DNA of 64,000 nucleotides from DASRDR01 sp963812945 [NCBI: uncultured Candidatus Rokubacteria bacterium] (GTDB lineage: Bacteria > Methylomirabilota > Methylomirabilia > Rokubacteriales): the NCBI GenBank assembly GCA_963812945.1, contig CAWEXD010000004.1, positions 248,001 to 312,000 on the forward strand, given 5' to 3'. Numbering within the stretch: position 1 is the first letter of the stretch; each line of letters starts with the position of its first letter. Below, piece after piece: positions 1 to 8,398 of the stretch. The position numbers were made by a program, and so were the translations under genes. Under the pieces are notes generated by a model. The model saw only the letters and a list, made by a program, of their open reading frames with translations. It made no database searches and had not been told where the DNA came from.

Positions 1-628
1 CGGGGACGATGAGCGCCCCGGCCACGGCTGCCAGGCCGGCCCCGACGCCGAAGGCCATCGTGTAGACGCGATTCACCGGCACGGCGAACGCCTGGGCCAT
101 CTCGCGGTCCTGCTGCGTGGCCCGCATATAGAGGCCGAGCCGCGTTCGCGAGAGCGCGAGCCAGGTGGCCCCGAGGAGCGCCGCCGCCAGGGCGGCAACG
201 ACGAGCTTGTACCCCGAGTAGCCGAACCCGGGAAACGCGACCAGGAAATAGACCGGAGGGGAAACGGGCCGAGCGTACGGTCCGTAGGTGGTCAGCACGA
301 GCTGCTGCAGGATGTACAGGAGCCCGATGGTGGCGACGATCGTGCTCTCCGGCTCGTAGCCGATCCGCCGAAGCACGAGCCGATCCGCCAGGATGGCGAC
401 GGCCGCGACGACGGCCGGCGCCGCCAGGAGCGCCAGGAGAAAGCTCCCGGTGGCCGTGGCGACGTACCAGGTGACGACCGCCCCGAGCATGAAGAACTCC
501 CCGTGGGCGACGTTGACGATCCGCATGACGCCGAACACGAGGGACAGGCCCAGCGCGGTCAGCGCGAGGACCAGGGCGCCGACGGTCCCCTCGAGGAGGG
601 CCAGGAAGAGATGCGGCCCGAGGCTCAT
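1..628 (-). CDS. livH: Branched-chain amino acid-type ABC transporter permease (LivH-like), partial
   Basis: Inner-membrane permease of a Liv/HAAT-type ABC importer. Read on the minus strand it starts with ATG at 628 and runs off the left edge after about 209 codons, so the last quarter of a usual ~290-residue LivH is missing. The N-terminal segment GVMRIVNVAHGEFFMLGA is the family hallmark, and LGLYMRATQQDREMAQAF is the conserved cytoplasmic loop. Hydrophobic segments alternate with short loops throughout. It lies downstream of a Liv-type binding protein on the same strand, 264 bp away, which supports one transport system. The substrate need not be an amino acid; related systems import many small organic acids and amides. 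Confidence 0.9.
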   Translation of the reverse strand, partial: MSLGPHLFLALLEGTVGALVLALTALGLSLVFGVMRIVNVAHGEFFMLGAVVTWYVATATGSFLLALLAAPAVVAAVAILADRLVLRRIGYEPESTIVATIGLLYILQQLVLTTYGPYARPVSPPVYFLVAFPGFGYSGYKLVVAALAAALLGATWLALSRTRLGLYMRATQQDREMAQAFAVPVNRVYTMAFGVGAGLAAVAGALIVP

Positions 629-632
629 GCGG

Positions 633-800
633 GTCGGGGCTGCGCAGCGACGGCACGCCCCGACGGGGACAGGGTCGGACTATCCGCGTTGTCCGTGCAG
701 GGTCTCCACGAGCCTGTCACGGACTTGACGCCGGGGTCGAGACGCGAGCAGCCCTAGGACGCAGGCCCGAGCCCACCGGAGCCGTACGCGGTTGTACGGC
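633..800 (-). other. Intergenic leader with two inverted repeats
   Basis: The spacer between the binding-protein gene and the livH-like gene holds two perfect inverted repeats: 781-787 with 794-800 (7-bp arms, 6-nt loop) and 633-640 with 657-664 (8-bp arms, 16-nt loop, ending just upstream of the livH start). Neither is followed by a run of T. They may dampen transcription between a highly expressed binding protein and its permease, as is common in such operons; this is inference. Confidence 0.35.
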
Positions 801-892
801 GAGGATGGGCGAGGGCCGAGGACGACCAGAGGTCGCCGCGCCCCGAGGCGCGCCGACCGTGACGATCGTCGCGACGCGGATCGGCCACGGCA

Positions 893-2188
893 CTAAAGCG
901 GCTGCTTCGTGTAGTCGGCCTCGGGCTCGTACATCGACTCCTCGATCGCGGTGCGATGCACGACCTGGAGCTGGCGCTTCTCCACCTTGGAGATGAGCTG
1001 CTGCCCGAAGGCCTGGTGAATCCGCCCCACGAAGCGCTTCGGCCCCTGCGGGTGCTCGATGCCCTCCGGGAAGCTCTGGAAGCCCTCGAGCGTCTCGATG
1101 AACGCCTTGTAGTCCGGTCCGGGCCGCTTGTACCCGCTCTGCTCGACGGCCCGCTTGATCACGAAGAGCGTCTCCCAGCACCCGAACATGTGCGAGGCCG
1201 TGGACACGTCTTTCGGGTCGGTGAGGCTCGCCCCGCTGTCGTTGATGCCCACGCGCTCGCGGTAGAGGCGCACGTGCGACGGGGTGCTTGCCGTCGTATA
1301 GCGCGGGAAGGCCTCCCAGAAGTACGTCCCCTCCAGGTACTCGAGCCCGGGGCTCCCGATATCGACGCCCTCCACCGAGTCGACGAAGCCGAAGATCTGC
1401 GGCCGCTTGGCCCCGAAGTGCTCGCCCATCTCCTTGACGAAGGTGAGGACGCCCGGGCCGACCATGACGTGGTACAGCACCTCCGTGTCGGCCGGCACCC
1501 GCGGGAAGTACTTCGTGAAGGAGGTCTCGGTCGGCGGGATGGGGATGAGCGCGCGGACGGTGCCGCCCTGGGCGGTCGCGACCCGGCTGAAGAAGTCCCG
1601 GTGGTCGTGGCCGAAGGCGTAATCGGGGAAGATCAGGGTGACCTTCTTGCCCACGTTCTTCAGGATCCACCCGGCCACGGCCGTGATCTGCGCCCGGACG
1701 TCCGTGATGCCGGGCTGGAACACGTACCGGTTCAGCTTGCCGGAGGCCACGTGATAGCCCTCGCTCACCACGAGGTAGGGGATCTTCAGCTCGCCCGCCC
1801 GCGGGGCGGAGGCGATGACGACGTGCGAGAAGAGCGTGCCGAAGATCATGTCCACCTTGTGGTGGATGGCCAGCTTCTCGACCACCTCGCCGCCCCGCTT
1901 CGGATCCGTCCCGTCGTCCTCGGCGACGATCTCCACCTGGCGCCCCGCGATGCCGCCCCGCTCGTTGATGAGCTTGACCGCGGCGGCGGTCGTGCGCTCG
2001 TACCAGCGGCCGTAGACGGCGCCGATGCCGGTCCGGTGGACCTGGAAGCCGAGCCTCAGGGGCGCGGCCTGCGCGGCGGCGCCGGACACCCAGGGGCCCG
2101 GGAGAGAGGCGCCCAGCCCCAGGGCCCCGCCCGCCCTCAGGAGGTCCCGTCTGGAGATTCTCGCCGCTCGCTCGGTGGTCTCGCTCAT
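893..2188 (-). CDS. ABC transporter substrate-binding protein, Liv/HAAT type, Tat-exported
   Basis: Periplasmic receptor of the Liv-type importer (431 aa). The ATG at 2188 is preceded by AGGAGG seven bases upstream. Residues 12-40 form a twin-arginine signal (SRRDLLRAGG, then a hydrophobic stretch ending GAAAQA). The mature part starts PLRLGFQVHRTGIGAVYG and contains the Periplas_BP_6-type signature region AVKLINERGGIAGRQVEIV at about residues 90-110, followed by a two-lobed periplasmic-binding-protein pattern. This is the length usual for the family. Gene order (receptor first, permease next) is typical; the ATPase genes would be beyond the left edge. Substrate unknown: related proteins bind amino acids, amides, urea or aromatic acids. 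Confidence 0.9.
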   Translation of the reverse strand: MSETTERAARISRRDLLRAGGALGLGASLPGPWVSGAAAQAAPLRLGFQVHRTGIGAVYGRWYERTTAAAVKLINERGGIAGRQVEIVAEDDGTDPKRGGEVVEKLAIHHKVDMIFGTLFSHVVIASAPRAGELKIPYLVVSEGYHVASGKLNRYVFQPGITDVRAQITAVAGWILKNVGKKVTLIFPDYAFGHDHRDFFSRVATAQGGTVRALIPIPPTETSFTKYFPRVPADTEVLYHVMVGPGVLTFVKEMGEHFGAKRPQIFGFVDSVEGVDIGSPGLEYLEGTYFWEAFPRYTTASTPSHVRLYRERVGINDSGASLTDPKDVSTASHMFGCWETLFVIKRAVEQSGYKRPGPDYKAFIETLEGFQSFPEGIEHPQGPKRFVGRIHQAFGQQLISKVEKRQLQVVHRTAIEESMYEPEADYTKQPL

Positions 2189-2290
2189 GGCTGGTCCTCC
2201 TGGGAGGCCGGACGTCTGCGATCTCGGGATTGGGCCGAGTAGCGGCCCTCTTGTAGCACGGCCCCGCCGGCGTTTTCAACGGGTGGGGGG

Positions 2291-3781
2291 CTACCCGACG
2301 GCCGGCGTCGACAGGAGCCAGAGCCCCAGCGTCGTGTACCCGACCATGAGGACGAGCATCGGCAGCTGGCTCACGGTCGCGGGCGCCGGCCCGGCCAGGC
2401 GCAGGGCGAGGGCGTGGGCGATGACGACGCCCGCCACGTGAGCGACCACGATCATGGCGACCTGGCTGTGCCAGATCGCATAGACGCGCTCCGGATCCGA
2501 GAGGAAGGAGGTCACCACGGGGAGATCGCGCGTCCCCAGGAGGTCCCATCCCCGCGCGAAGGGGTCCGAGGCGGCCCGGATCGCATGCTGCACGTCCACA
2601 AGAAAGACCGGCAGGTAGTGCGCGAAGTGATACCCGCAGGCGATGGGGACGAGCGGGAGCGCGAAGAGCGCGACGAGCCGGGCCGGCGGGACGCGGAGGC
2701 CGGCCAGAGTCGCCAGGAGCCGCACGGCCGCCACGTAGGCCAGCGCCAGCCCGCCGAAGAGAGCGAGAAAGCCAAGCGTGTTCGGAACCATGAGGGCGGT
2801 GCGGCCCGGGTAGGCGAGCGGGTTCGCGCCGAGCAGCCCGAGCCAGGCGAACGTGCGGGACAGCCCGTCGAACGACACGGACGCGAGCACGAGGAGGACG
2901 AACGCGGCGAAGCTCGGGGCCGGCGCCTCCGCCCGCAGCAGCCTGAGGGAGGGGAGCGTCAGCTCGACCTCGCGCGCCGCAGCCGGGCCGGGAGTGGAGC
3001 GGCCCGGGACGCGCACGCCGAGGGGCGCCAGCGACGAGACCATGCCGAAGAACACGGTGAACGACTCCGCCCGGCGAAGCCATCCCTCCCCGAAGGCGAG
3101 GACGCCGCCCAGGTGGAAGAGGAGGTAGCTCGCGACCAGACTGGCCAGCACGGCGGGGTCGGACGGCGCCGGATGGATCAGCTCGAACCAGGCGAACGCG
3201 GCGAAGCCCGCCACGGCGGGCCAGTGGCCGGCCCACGTCGGGTACTGGAGGGGCGGGTGCTCGCGCCGCCGGCGAAGCCGCCCGGCCGCGGTCAGGAGGC
3301 GGTAGAGGCCGATCCACGGGTTCACGTGTGCCCAGAGGTTGCCGAACGCCGCGTGCAGGTAGGTGAAGCCGATCCACCAGACCGCCCAGACGAAGAGCGG
3401 GAGCGGGTTCGCGAGCGGGTCGCGGCTGCCGAGGAGGCCGGCGGTGGCCAGGAGCACGATGGCCGCGAGCGAGAGCAGGCTGGCGGCGGTCGAGACCGCC
3501 TCGCCCCACGGGACGGCGGGAGCGCTCCACCGCGCCGAGAACGCCTCGAGACGCGCGAACAGCCTCGGCGGCGCCAGCGCGACCAGGGCGAACGACGCCG
3601 CCACGACGATCGCGCCGCCCGCGACGTAGAGGTGCGTCGGCAGGAGCAGGATGAACGCCCCGCCGCCGGCATGAGCGGCCGCGAGGTCGGGCCAGGCGGT
3701 CGCGACGCCGGCGCCGGCCGCGCCGGCCAGAACCGTGAACGGGATCTTCGTCGCCGGTCGCATGAAAGCGATCACGGGCAT
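2291..3781 (-). CDS. Polytopic membrane protein, function unknown
   Basis: About 496 residues with roughly ten to twelve predicted membrane segments. The N-terminus has a signal-like stretch followed by AHAGGGAFILLLPTHLYV and GGAIVVAASFALVAL. This AH-x-GG...LPT-LY plus hydrophobic arrangement resembles a family of bacterial membrane proteins sometimes labelled fenitrothion hydrolase (FedB-like), but that label is weakly founded and I see no catalytic motif, so no function is assigned. The start is uncertain: ATG at 3808, 3781 and 3763 are all in frame and none has a clear ribosome-binding site. It lies between the nitrilase-like gene and the Liv binding protein on the same strand and may belong to that transcript. 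Confidence 0.7.
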   Translation of the reverse strand: MPVIAFMRPATKIPFTVLAGAAGAGVATAWPDLAAAHAGGGAFILLLPTHLYVAGGAIVVAASFALVALAPPRLFARLEAFSARWSAPAVPWGEAVSTAASLLSLAAIVLLATAGLLGSRDPLANPLPLFVWAVWWIGFTYLHAAFGNLWAHVNPWIGLYRLLTAAGRLRRRREHPPLQYPTWAGHWPAVAGFAAFAWFELIHPAPSDPAVLASLVASYLLFHLGGVLAFGEGWLRRAESFTVFFGMVSSLAPLGVRVPGRSTPGPAAAREVELTLPSLRLLRAEAPAPSFAAFVLLVLASVSFDGLSRTFAWLGLLGANPLAYPGRTALMVPNTLGFLALFGGLALAYVAAVRLLATLAGLRVPPARLVALFALPLVPIACGYHFAHYLPVFLVDVQHAIRAASDPFARGWDLLGTRDLPVVTSFLSDPERVYAIWHSQVAMIVVAHVAGVVIAHALALRLAGPAPATVSQLPMLVLMVGYTTLGLWLLSTPAVG

Positions 3782-3872
3782 CGATTCGCCGCGCTGGAGA
3801 CCCAGCATCCGCGCCCGGGTGGATGAGCTCGGGGCGCGCCGGGGACGGACGGCGCCCGGTCGCCCCGCGCGC

Positions 3873-4694
3873 TCACATGGGGGGATAGAACGCCGGGTTG
3901 TACCGCCGCGCGCAGAAGCCCGTGGCCCGAGACAGGTCGACGTCGTGCACCAGCAGCTGCTCCTCGCCGTAGGGCACGTAGGCCAGGCAGTCCCCGTCCG
4001 GACCGATGAGGCTGGTCGCCGAGTCCTGGTAGCGCATCGCGTAGTTGACGCTGGCGAAGTAGATGGTGTTTTCCACGCCACGGGCCACCATCGCCTTCTC
4101 GTAGTACGGCGAGCTCGGGTCACCCCAGCGATCGATGGTAATGCCAGTGCCGTCGCTGCCCGTGAGCTGCGGGTGGAAGACCAGACGGGCACCGCGGGCA
4201 GCCGACCACCGAACCGCCTCCGGGTAGCGCCATCCTTCGTGGCAGATCGTGATCCCGAACGGGACACCATCCACCTCGAACAGCCGCCGCCGGCCGTCGG
4301 GCACGTAGAACGGCTCCTCCTCGAGGGGAATCTGGTTCTTCGTCTGGTAGCCCTCGACGGCGCCCTCGCGCGAGATCACGAAGGCCACGTTGTGCAGGCC
4401 GGCGGCGGACTCCCATTCCATCCCGAGGACGACCGCCACGCCGTGTCGCTGGGCCATGGCGCCGACCTCCTCGAGCGCCGCATGCTGGCGGCGCTGATCG
4501 TGGGGCGGGACGGGAAAGTCCTGTCCACGAAGTCCCGGGATGTAGGTCTCGGGAAAGCAGACGATGGCCACCCCCTGCGCGGCGGCGGCCCCCAGGAATC
4601 GGTCGACCGTCTTGAGCCGCTCCTCGACGGACAGCGCATTCCGCGCGGCGGCCAGACCGATGCGTAGGCTCGTGGTTGCTTTCGCCTGTCTCAT
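3873..4694 (-). CDS. Nitrilase-superfamily C-N hydrolase (amidase)
   Basis: Cytoplasmic carbon-nitrogen hydrolase (273 aa), expected to hydrolyse an amide or N-carbamoyl group. The Glu-Lys-Cys catalytic triad is readable: Glu49 in CFPETY, Lys119 in GYQTKNQ, and Cys151 in ITICHEGWRYPE. Length and spacing fit the single-domain nitrilase superfamily (N-carbamoylputrescine amidase, omega-amidase, aliphatic amidase branches). It begins 18 bp after the stop of the SpeD-like gene, so the two are almost certainly co-transcribed. That neighbour makes polyamine metabolism, for example an N-carbamoylputrescine amidase role, an attractive inference, but no agmatine deiminase is present nearby. Confidence 0.88.
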   Translation of the reverse strand: MRQAKATTSLRIGLAAARNALSVEERLKTVDRFLGAAAAQGVAIVCFPETYIPGLRGQDFPVPPHDQRRQHAALEEVGAMAQRHGVAVVLGMEWESAAGLHNVAFVISREGAVEGYQTKNQIPLEEEPFYVPDGRRRLFEVDGVPFGITICHEGWRYPEAVRWSAARGARLVFHPQLTGSDGTGITIDRWGDPSSPYYEKAMVARGVENTIYFASVNYAMRYQDSATSLIGPDGDCLAYVPYGEEQLLVHDVDLSRATGFCARRYNPAFYPPM

Positions 4695-4712
4695 CCGCCC
4701 CCCCGCGCCACC

Positions 4713-5324
4713 TCAGCGAAAGTCGTAGGAGTCGAGCTCACCGGCCTTCCGGCCGTCGATGAGGATCTCCCAGCGGTCGTTGACCTGGAAGTGGGTGATC
4801 CGCGGCGTGCCGCGCTGGAAGCGGAGCAGATCCACCGCGTTCATCATCTCCATGTCGAAGCTGTTGAGAAGCAGCCGGAGGGCGTCGGCCGGGCTGAAGT
4901 CCTTGCACGAGAACGCGTCGAAGGCCAGGTACAGGTCCTCGTCCCAGGTGTGGATGGCGCAGTGGCTCTCCGCCCAGATGCCAATGCCCGTCACCCCGGA
5001 ATCCTCCATCTGCCGCTTCTTGAGCGACTGGCGCATGACCGCGATCGGGCTCAAGTTCAGATCCACGCCCGCGTTCTCGCCCAGCTCGGTCATCTTCTTC
5101 TTCAGCTCCTGCTCGACGTCATCACAGAACGTCTCCAGCTCGCTGTTGGCGAACGGATACCGGCACACGAGCGGCGGGATGACGAGGGTCATGTCGAGGT
5201 TGCGGGCCATCGACTCGAACAGGGAGAAGACCGTATCGGTCGAGGTGAGATTCCGGCGGTTGTACGTGGACGCGTCCACGATCAGGTGCCGCCCCGCAAA
5301 GTCGTCGGGACGCGGGGTCTTCAT
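4713..5324 (-). CDS. SpeD-like S-adenosylmethionine decarboxylase family protein
   Basis: 203-residue member of the pyruvoyl-dependent AdoMet decarboxylase (SpeD) fold. An ATG further upstream is possible, but the one at 5324 is preceded by AAGGAGGA at ideal spacing. The self-cleavage region is clear at about residues 113-135: GIWAESHCAIHTWDEDLYLA followed by FDAFSCKDF. The Glu-Ser pair supplies the processing serine that becomes pyruvoyl, with the conserved HTW and a downstream Cys. The N-terminal half (residues 12-100) is unlike short E. coli or thermophile-type SpeD and is longer than usual class 1b enzymes (~120-130 aa). Some SpeD homologs have changed substrate to arginine or ornithine; the adjacent amidase makes that worth testing here. 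Confidence 0.82.
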   Translation of the reverse strand: MKTPRPDDFAGRHLIVDASTYNRRNLTSTDTVFSLFESMARNLDMTLVIPPLVCRYPFANSELETFCDDVEQELKKKMTELGENAGVDLNLSPIAVMRQSLKKRQMEDSGVTGIGIWAESHCAIHTWDEDLYLAFDAFSCKDFSPADALRLLLNSFDMEMMNAVDLLRFQRGTPRITHFQVNDRWEILIDGRKAGELDSYDFR

Positions 5325-5403
5325 GCACAGTTCCTCCTTGCCTGTGTGACTGTCAAGGCATTCACAGGAACACAAGTGGGGGGCTGGCGCAAGGCGCGTT
5401 CAG

Positions 5404-5425
5404 CGGTGCGGTATCAGACGCACCG
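5404..5425 (-). terminator. Hairpin downstream of the HD-domain gene
   Basis: Perfect 7-bp inverted repeat (CGGTGCG / CGCACCG) with an 8-nt loop, in the 138-bp gap between the HD-domain gene and the SpeD-like gene. No T tract follows, so it could be a weak terminator or an RNA-stabilising hairpin. Confidence 0.35.
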
Positions 5426-5462
5426 ACGCCGTCGCGTCGAAGCGATCCGATCCGGGGCTTCC

Positions 5463-6128
5463 CTACAGGGGCTTGGTCGGATCGATCAGCGTGCGCCACA
5501 TGTGGGCTGTCGGGCTGCTGTCGTTGCCGAGGCCTTCCTTCGGCTGGCGGAAGTGGCGGCCGATGATGTCGGCGAACGGCTCGAGCGAGAACGGCGCGGT
5601 CCGGTCGAAGCTGTAGTCGTCGTACAGCGTGACGTGGCGGGCGGTCATGTACCACCGGTGGCCCAGCGCGTGCCGGTAGGCCGCCTCGATGTAGTCCGGC
5701 GGCCGGTAGTCCTTGCCGAAGATCTCGACGTACATCTCGGGGTACTCGTAGCCGACGGCCGGGTCCGGGTAGTAGCGCAGCGCCTGGTGGTATCGCACCG
5801 CCCACGAGACTCGCTCGGACACGTACGGCTCGATAAGCTGCGCCCCCCACCAGCCGTGATCCGGCCGCTGCACTCCCATGCCGATGTCGTGCAGGAGGCA
5901 CGCCAGCACCGTCTCCTCGTCGACCCCCGCCCTCAGCGCATGCATGCCGCACTGGGCGCAGTGGCGCGCCGCGGCGAACGGCAGCCCGAACTTGGGCTGG
6001 TGCAGGCGCCGGGTGAACACATCGACGAGCGTCGGCCGGGCCGGCATCGGCGGTAGGTCTTCCCGCGCCGCCGACCGTGCCGTCACCGCCCCGATCTCTC
6101 TCATGCTCTCCACGTGACCGTCGTTCAT
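5463..6128 (-). CDS. HD-domain protein (putative metal-dependent phosphohydrolase)
   Basis: 221 residues. The ATG at 6128 follows AGGAGAG. An HD signature, ACLLHDIGMG, lies at residues 76-85 (His80-Asp81) with a preceding His at about 56 (AAARHCAQCG) and later histidines in VRYHQALRYYPD (about residue 115), matching the metal-ligand pattern of small HD hydrolases. This resembles HD proteins seen near phosphonate or organic-nitrogen genes, acting on small phosphorylated or hydroxylated compounds, but the substrate cannot be read. It heads the minus-strand run that continues with the SpeD-like and amidase genes and is divergent from the glycosyltransferase at 6334. Confidence 0.8.
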   Translation of the reverse strand: MNDGHVESMREIGAVTARSAAREDLPPMPARPTLVDVFTRRLHQPKFGLPFAAARHCAQCGMHALRAGVDEETVLACLLHDIGMGVQRPDHGWWGAQLIEPYVSERVSWAVRYHQALRYYPDPAVGYEYPEMYVEIFGKDYRPPDYIEAAYRHALGHRWYMTARHVTLYDDYSFDRTAPFSLEPFADIIGRHFRQPKEGLGNDSSPTAHMWRTLIDPTKPL

Positions 6129-6333
6129 GATCCGCTCTCCTGCATCAGTGTTCGAACCTGAGACATCTTACGCCCTTCCGGCGCTCTCACGAGCGCGCGC
6201 AGGGTCTCTGTATCCGCAAGTCGCCTTCCTCGTGAGGACGCGCCGCCACAGGACATGAGCGCACGAGACGGGAAAGCACGTTCATCCGGACCGCTGACCG
6301 GCTCCGGGGGCGGCGGGGAGAGCATGCCAGAAT

Positions 6334-7851
6334 ATGGTTGTGTCCGGTGTCGTCCTCGCTGCGCCGCGTGGCCGGCCCTGGCCCTCGGGGGGGCCGCCAC
6401 GTTTCCTCCTCGTGCTGGCCCTTTATGCCGCGATCCACATCGGCCTCCGCCTCCTGCTGTCGCCCGTGGTGGCCATCGACGACTCGCGGGAAGCCCTCTT
6501 CAGCCAGACACTCCAGCGCGGATACCTGGCCCAGCAGCCTCCGCTGTACAACTGGCTGGCCTGGGCCAGCGTCCAATTCTTGGGCGTCAGCGCGACCACC
6601 CTGGTCGTCTGCCGGTACGCGACCCTCTCCGTCCTCTACCTCTTTCTGTACCTCAGCGCCGCCCACCTGCTGCGGCACGGGACCCTCGCCGTGCTGGCCG
6701 CGTTCTCTTTGATCCTCGTGGGGCCCTTCACCTGGGACGCGCACACGGAGCTGACCCACAGCCTCGCCGCGTCGGCAGCGGCGGCGGCGACCCTGTACGC
6801 GCTGCTTCGGGTGGGGCGGTCGGGCAGCACGCTCGCCTATCTCGGACTGGGCGTCGCGATCGCCGCGGGCCTTCTCGCGAAGTTCAGCTATGGCCTCTTC
6901 GTGGGCGCGCTCCTGGCGGGGGCGATCGCCACCCCGGAGTACCGGCGCCGAGTCCTCACGCCGCGGTTCGGCCTCACGGTCGGCATCGCCGTGCTGCTGT
7001 GCCTCCCCTACGCATTCTGGTTCGTCGGCCATGAGCTCTCGATCGCGAGCGTGTATGCGGAGCAGATTCGGCAGGCCCCCGTCAGCTACCGAAGAGGGGT
7101 GACCCGCGGTCTCTTCCATCTGGGCCGCATGATCGTGGTCTATGTGTTGCCGTTCGCCCTGGTGTTTCTCGCGGTTTTCCGAGGGACGTGGACGCGGGAA
7201 GCGACCTTCCAGGGGGCGCGCCGATTGCTGGGCGTCCTGCTGCTCGTCCAGGTGGGGATCCTGATCGCCGGAACGCTGACGGGACAGCTCACGTACTTCA
7301 GGGTCCGCTGGTTGATGCCCGTGTTCGTCCTGGCGCCGCTCTTCGCGTTCACCTGGATCGATCCGATGGCGCTCGACCGCCGTCGGATCGCCCGCTACGT
7401 CGTCGTGCTCCTCATCGTCGAGACGCTCGTCGTGCTGGGGCTCTTGGCCAACGTGCTCCGGGGCGATGCCTTCGGACGCCCGACGGGCCTCAATGCGCCG
7501 TACGACGCAGTCGCCGACGCGCTGGCGACCGCCGGATTCACGCGGGGGACGATCGCCACGGGCGAGGGGCCGTTGGCCGGCAACCTCCGGCTCCACTTCC
7601 CGGACTCGCGGGTGATCCGTCTGTCGAGCCCGGACTACCTGCCGCCCGCAACGGGTGAAGGGCAGTGCCTGGTCGTGTGGGAGGAGCCCCGGGGCGGCTC
7701 CGAGCTAGTCTCCTGGGTCGCGTCCGCGCTCGGCGCCCGCGTCGAGGCCGAGTCGCCCCAGCGCATCAGCGTGCGATACCGCCATACGCGAGCGCATTCG
7801 CTCGAGGTGCGCTACATCCTCCTGCCGACTGGGCGCGGGGAGTGCCGCTGA
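6334..7851 (+). CDS. Glycosyltransferase family 39-type membrane protein (ArnT/PMT-like)
   Basis: 505-residue inner-membrane protein with about ten membrane segments. The first periplasmic loop carries DDSREALFSQTLQRGYLA followed by QQPPLYNW (residues 45-75), the acidic pair and QPPLY motif of GT-C enzymes related to ArnT, which move sugars from polyprenyl-phosphate donors to periplasmic acceptors such as lipid A or proteins. A soluble C-terminal tail of about 110 residues follows the last membrane helix. The start is not certain: GGGGAG lies rather far upstream of ATG 6334 and GTG 6337/6343 are alternatives. No sugar-nucleotide or lipid A genes are adjacent, so the acceptor is unknown. Confidence 0.85.
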   Translation: MVVSGVVLAAPRGRPWPSGGPPRFLLVLALYAAIHIGLRLLLSPVVAIDDSREALFSQTLQRGYLAQQPPLYNWLAWASVQFLGVSATTLVVCRYATLSVLYLFLYLSAAHLLRHGTLAVLAAFSLILVGPFTWDAHTELTHSLAASAAAAATLYALLRVGRSGSTLAYLGLGVAIAAGLLAKFSYGLFVGALLAGAIATPEYRRRVLTPRFGLTVGIAVLLCLPYAFWFVGHELSIASVYAEQIRQAPVSYRRGVTRGLFHLGRMIVVYVLPFALVFLAVFRGTWTREATFQGARRLLGVLLLVQVGILIAGTLTGQLTYFRVRWLMPVFVLAPLFAFTWIDPMALDRRRIARYVVVLLIVETLVVLGLLANVLRGDAFGRPTGLNAPYDAVADALATAGFTRGTIATGEGPLAGNLRLHFPDSRVIRLSSPDYLPPATGEGQCLVVWEEPRGGSELVSWVASALGARVEAESPQRISVRYRHTRAHSLEVRYILLPTGRGECR

Positions 7852-7918
7852 GCTACGGGGACGCACCGCCGTCGGACCGCCACGAGATCAGGGACAGCCA
7901 GGTGGCGGCGAGTCGCGC

Positions 7919-7937
7919 AGGCTCGGTGACCGAGCCT
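7919..7937. terminator. Bidirectional hairpin between convergent genes
   Basis: Perfect 19-bp palindrome (9-bp arms AGGCTCGGT / ACCGAGCCT, one central base) between the convergent glycosyltransferase and DoxX genes, overlapping the DoxX stop codon. A short T run (CTTTT) follows about 10 bases later on the plus strand. Position and symmetry suit termination of both transcripts. Confidence 0.55.
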
Positions 7938-8385
7938 ACAGGGCTTTTCCCGGAGGTCCGTCCCGCCTGTCTCCCCCGATCGCGAGCGCGCCGGGTCCGC
8001 CTAGCACGAGGGTCAGCGCGGCGGCCAGGATCAGGAGCGCCTCCCGGAAGCTCGGCAACGGATCGCCGCCCGGTAGCGGAGCCGGGATGCCGCCCCGGAT
8101 CGCGCCCAGCACGAGGAGGCCCGCGACGTTCAGGGCGTTGATGCCGGCGCTGATCGGCAGGACCGCGCCCAGAAGAATCCCCAGCCCCCCGACACTCTCC
8201 ACGACCCCCACGATCCATGCCATGAGGTCGGCCGCGGGCACTCCCAGCTGAGTCAGCAGGTGCGCGATGTTCGCGTGGCCCCCCGGGGCGAACAGCTTGA
8301 TGCCCCCGTGGTAGATCAGCCCCCCGCCCAGCACCAGGCGCAGCGGAAGCGGGGCCCACGCTCGAAGCGCGGCGCAGACGGTCAT
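7936..8385 (-). CDS. DoxX family membrane protein
   Basis: 149 residues with four membrane segments, starting at ATG 8385 after a clear AGGAGG. The first helix region LPLRLVLGGGLIYHGGIKLF and the later VGVVESVGGLGILLGAVLP match the DoxX/SURF4-like pattern (RL-x-hydrophobic-GxxFxxhGxxK, then E-x-x-GG). Members associate with thiosulfate:quinone oxidoreductase, with redox homeostasis or with detoxification, but most are of unknown function. It lies 13 bp downstream of the DyP peroxidase on the same strand and is probably co-transcribed, so a role in oxidative-stress handling is a reasonable inference. Confidence 0.88.
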   Translation of the reverse strand: MTVCAALRAWAPLPLRLVLGGGLIYHGGIKLFAPGGHANIAHLLTQLGVPAADLMAWIVGVVESVGGLGILLGAVLPISAGINALNVAGLLVLGAIRGGIPAPLPGGDPLPSFREALLILAAALTLVLGGPGALAIGGDRRDGPPGKAL

Positions 8386-8398
8386 CCGTCCGGCCTCC

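Noticed and set aside
717-3530. Long open frame across the Liv binding-protein and membrane-protein genes
   Set aside because: Arg/Pro/Ala-rich translation without motifs, in another frame of real genes; a by-product of high GC.
6140-6160. GTTCGAACC sequence considered as part of a tRNA T-arm
   Set aside because: No acceptor, D or anticodon stems can be built around it.
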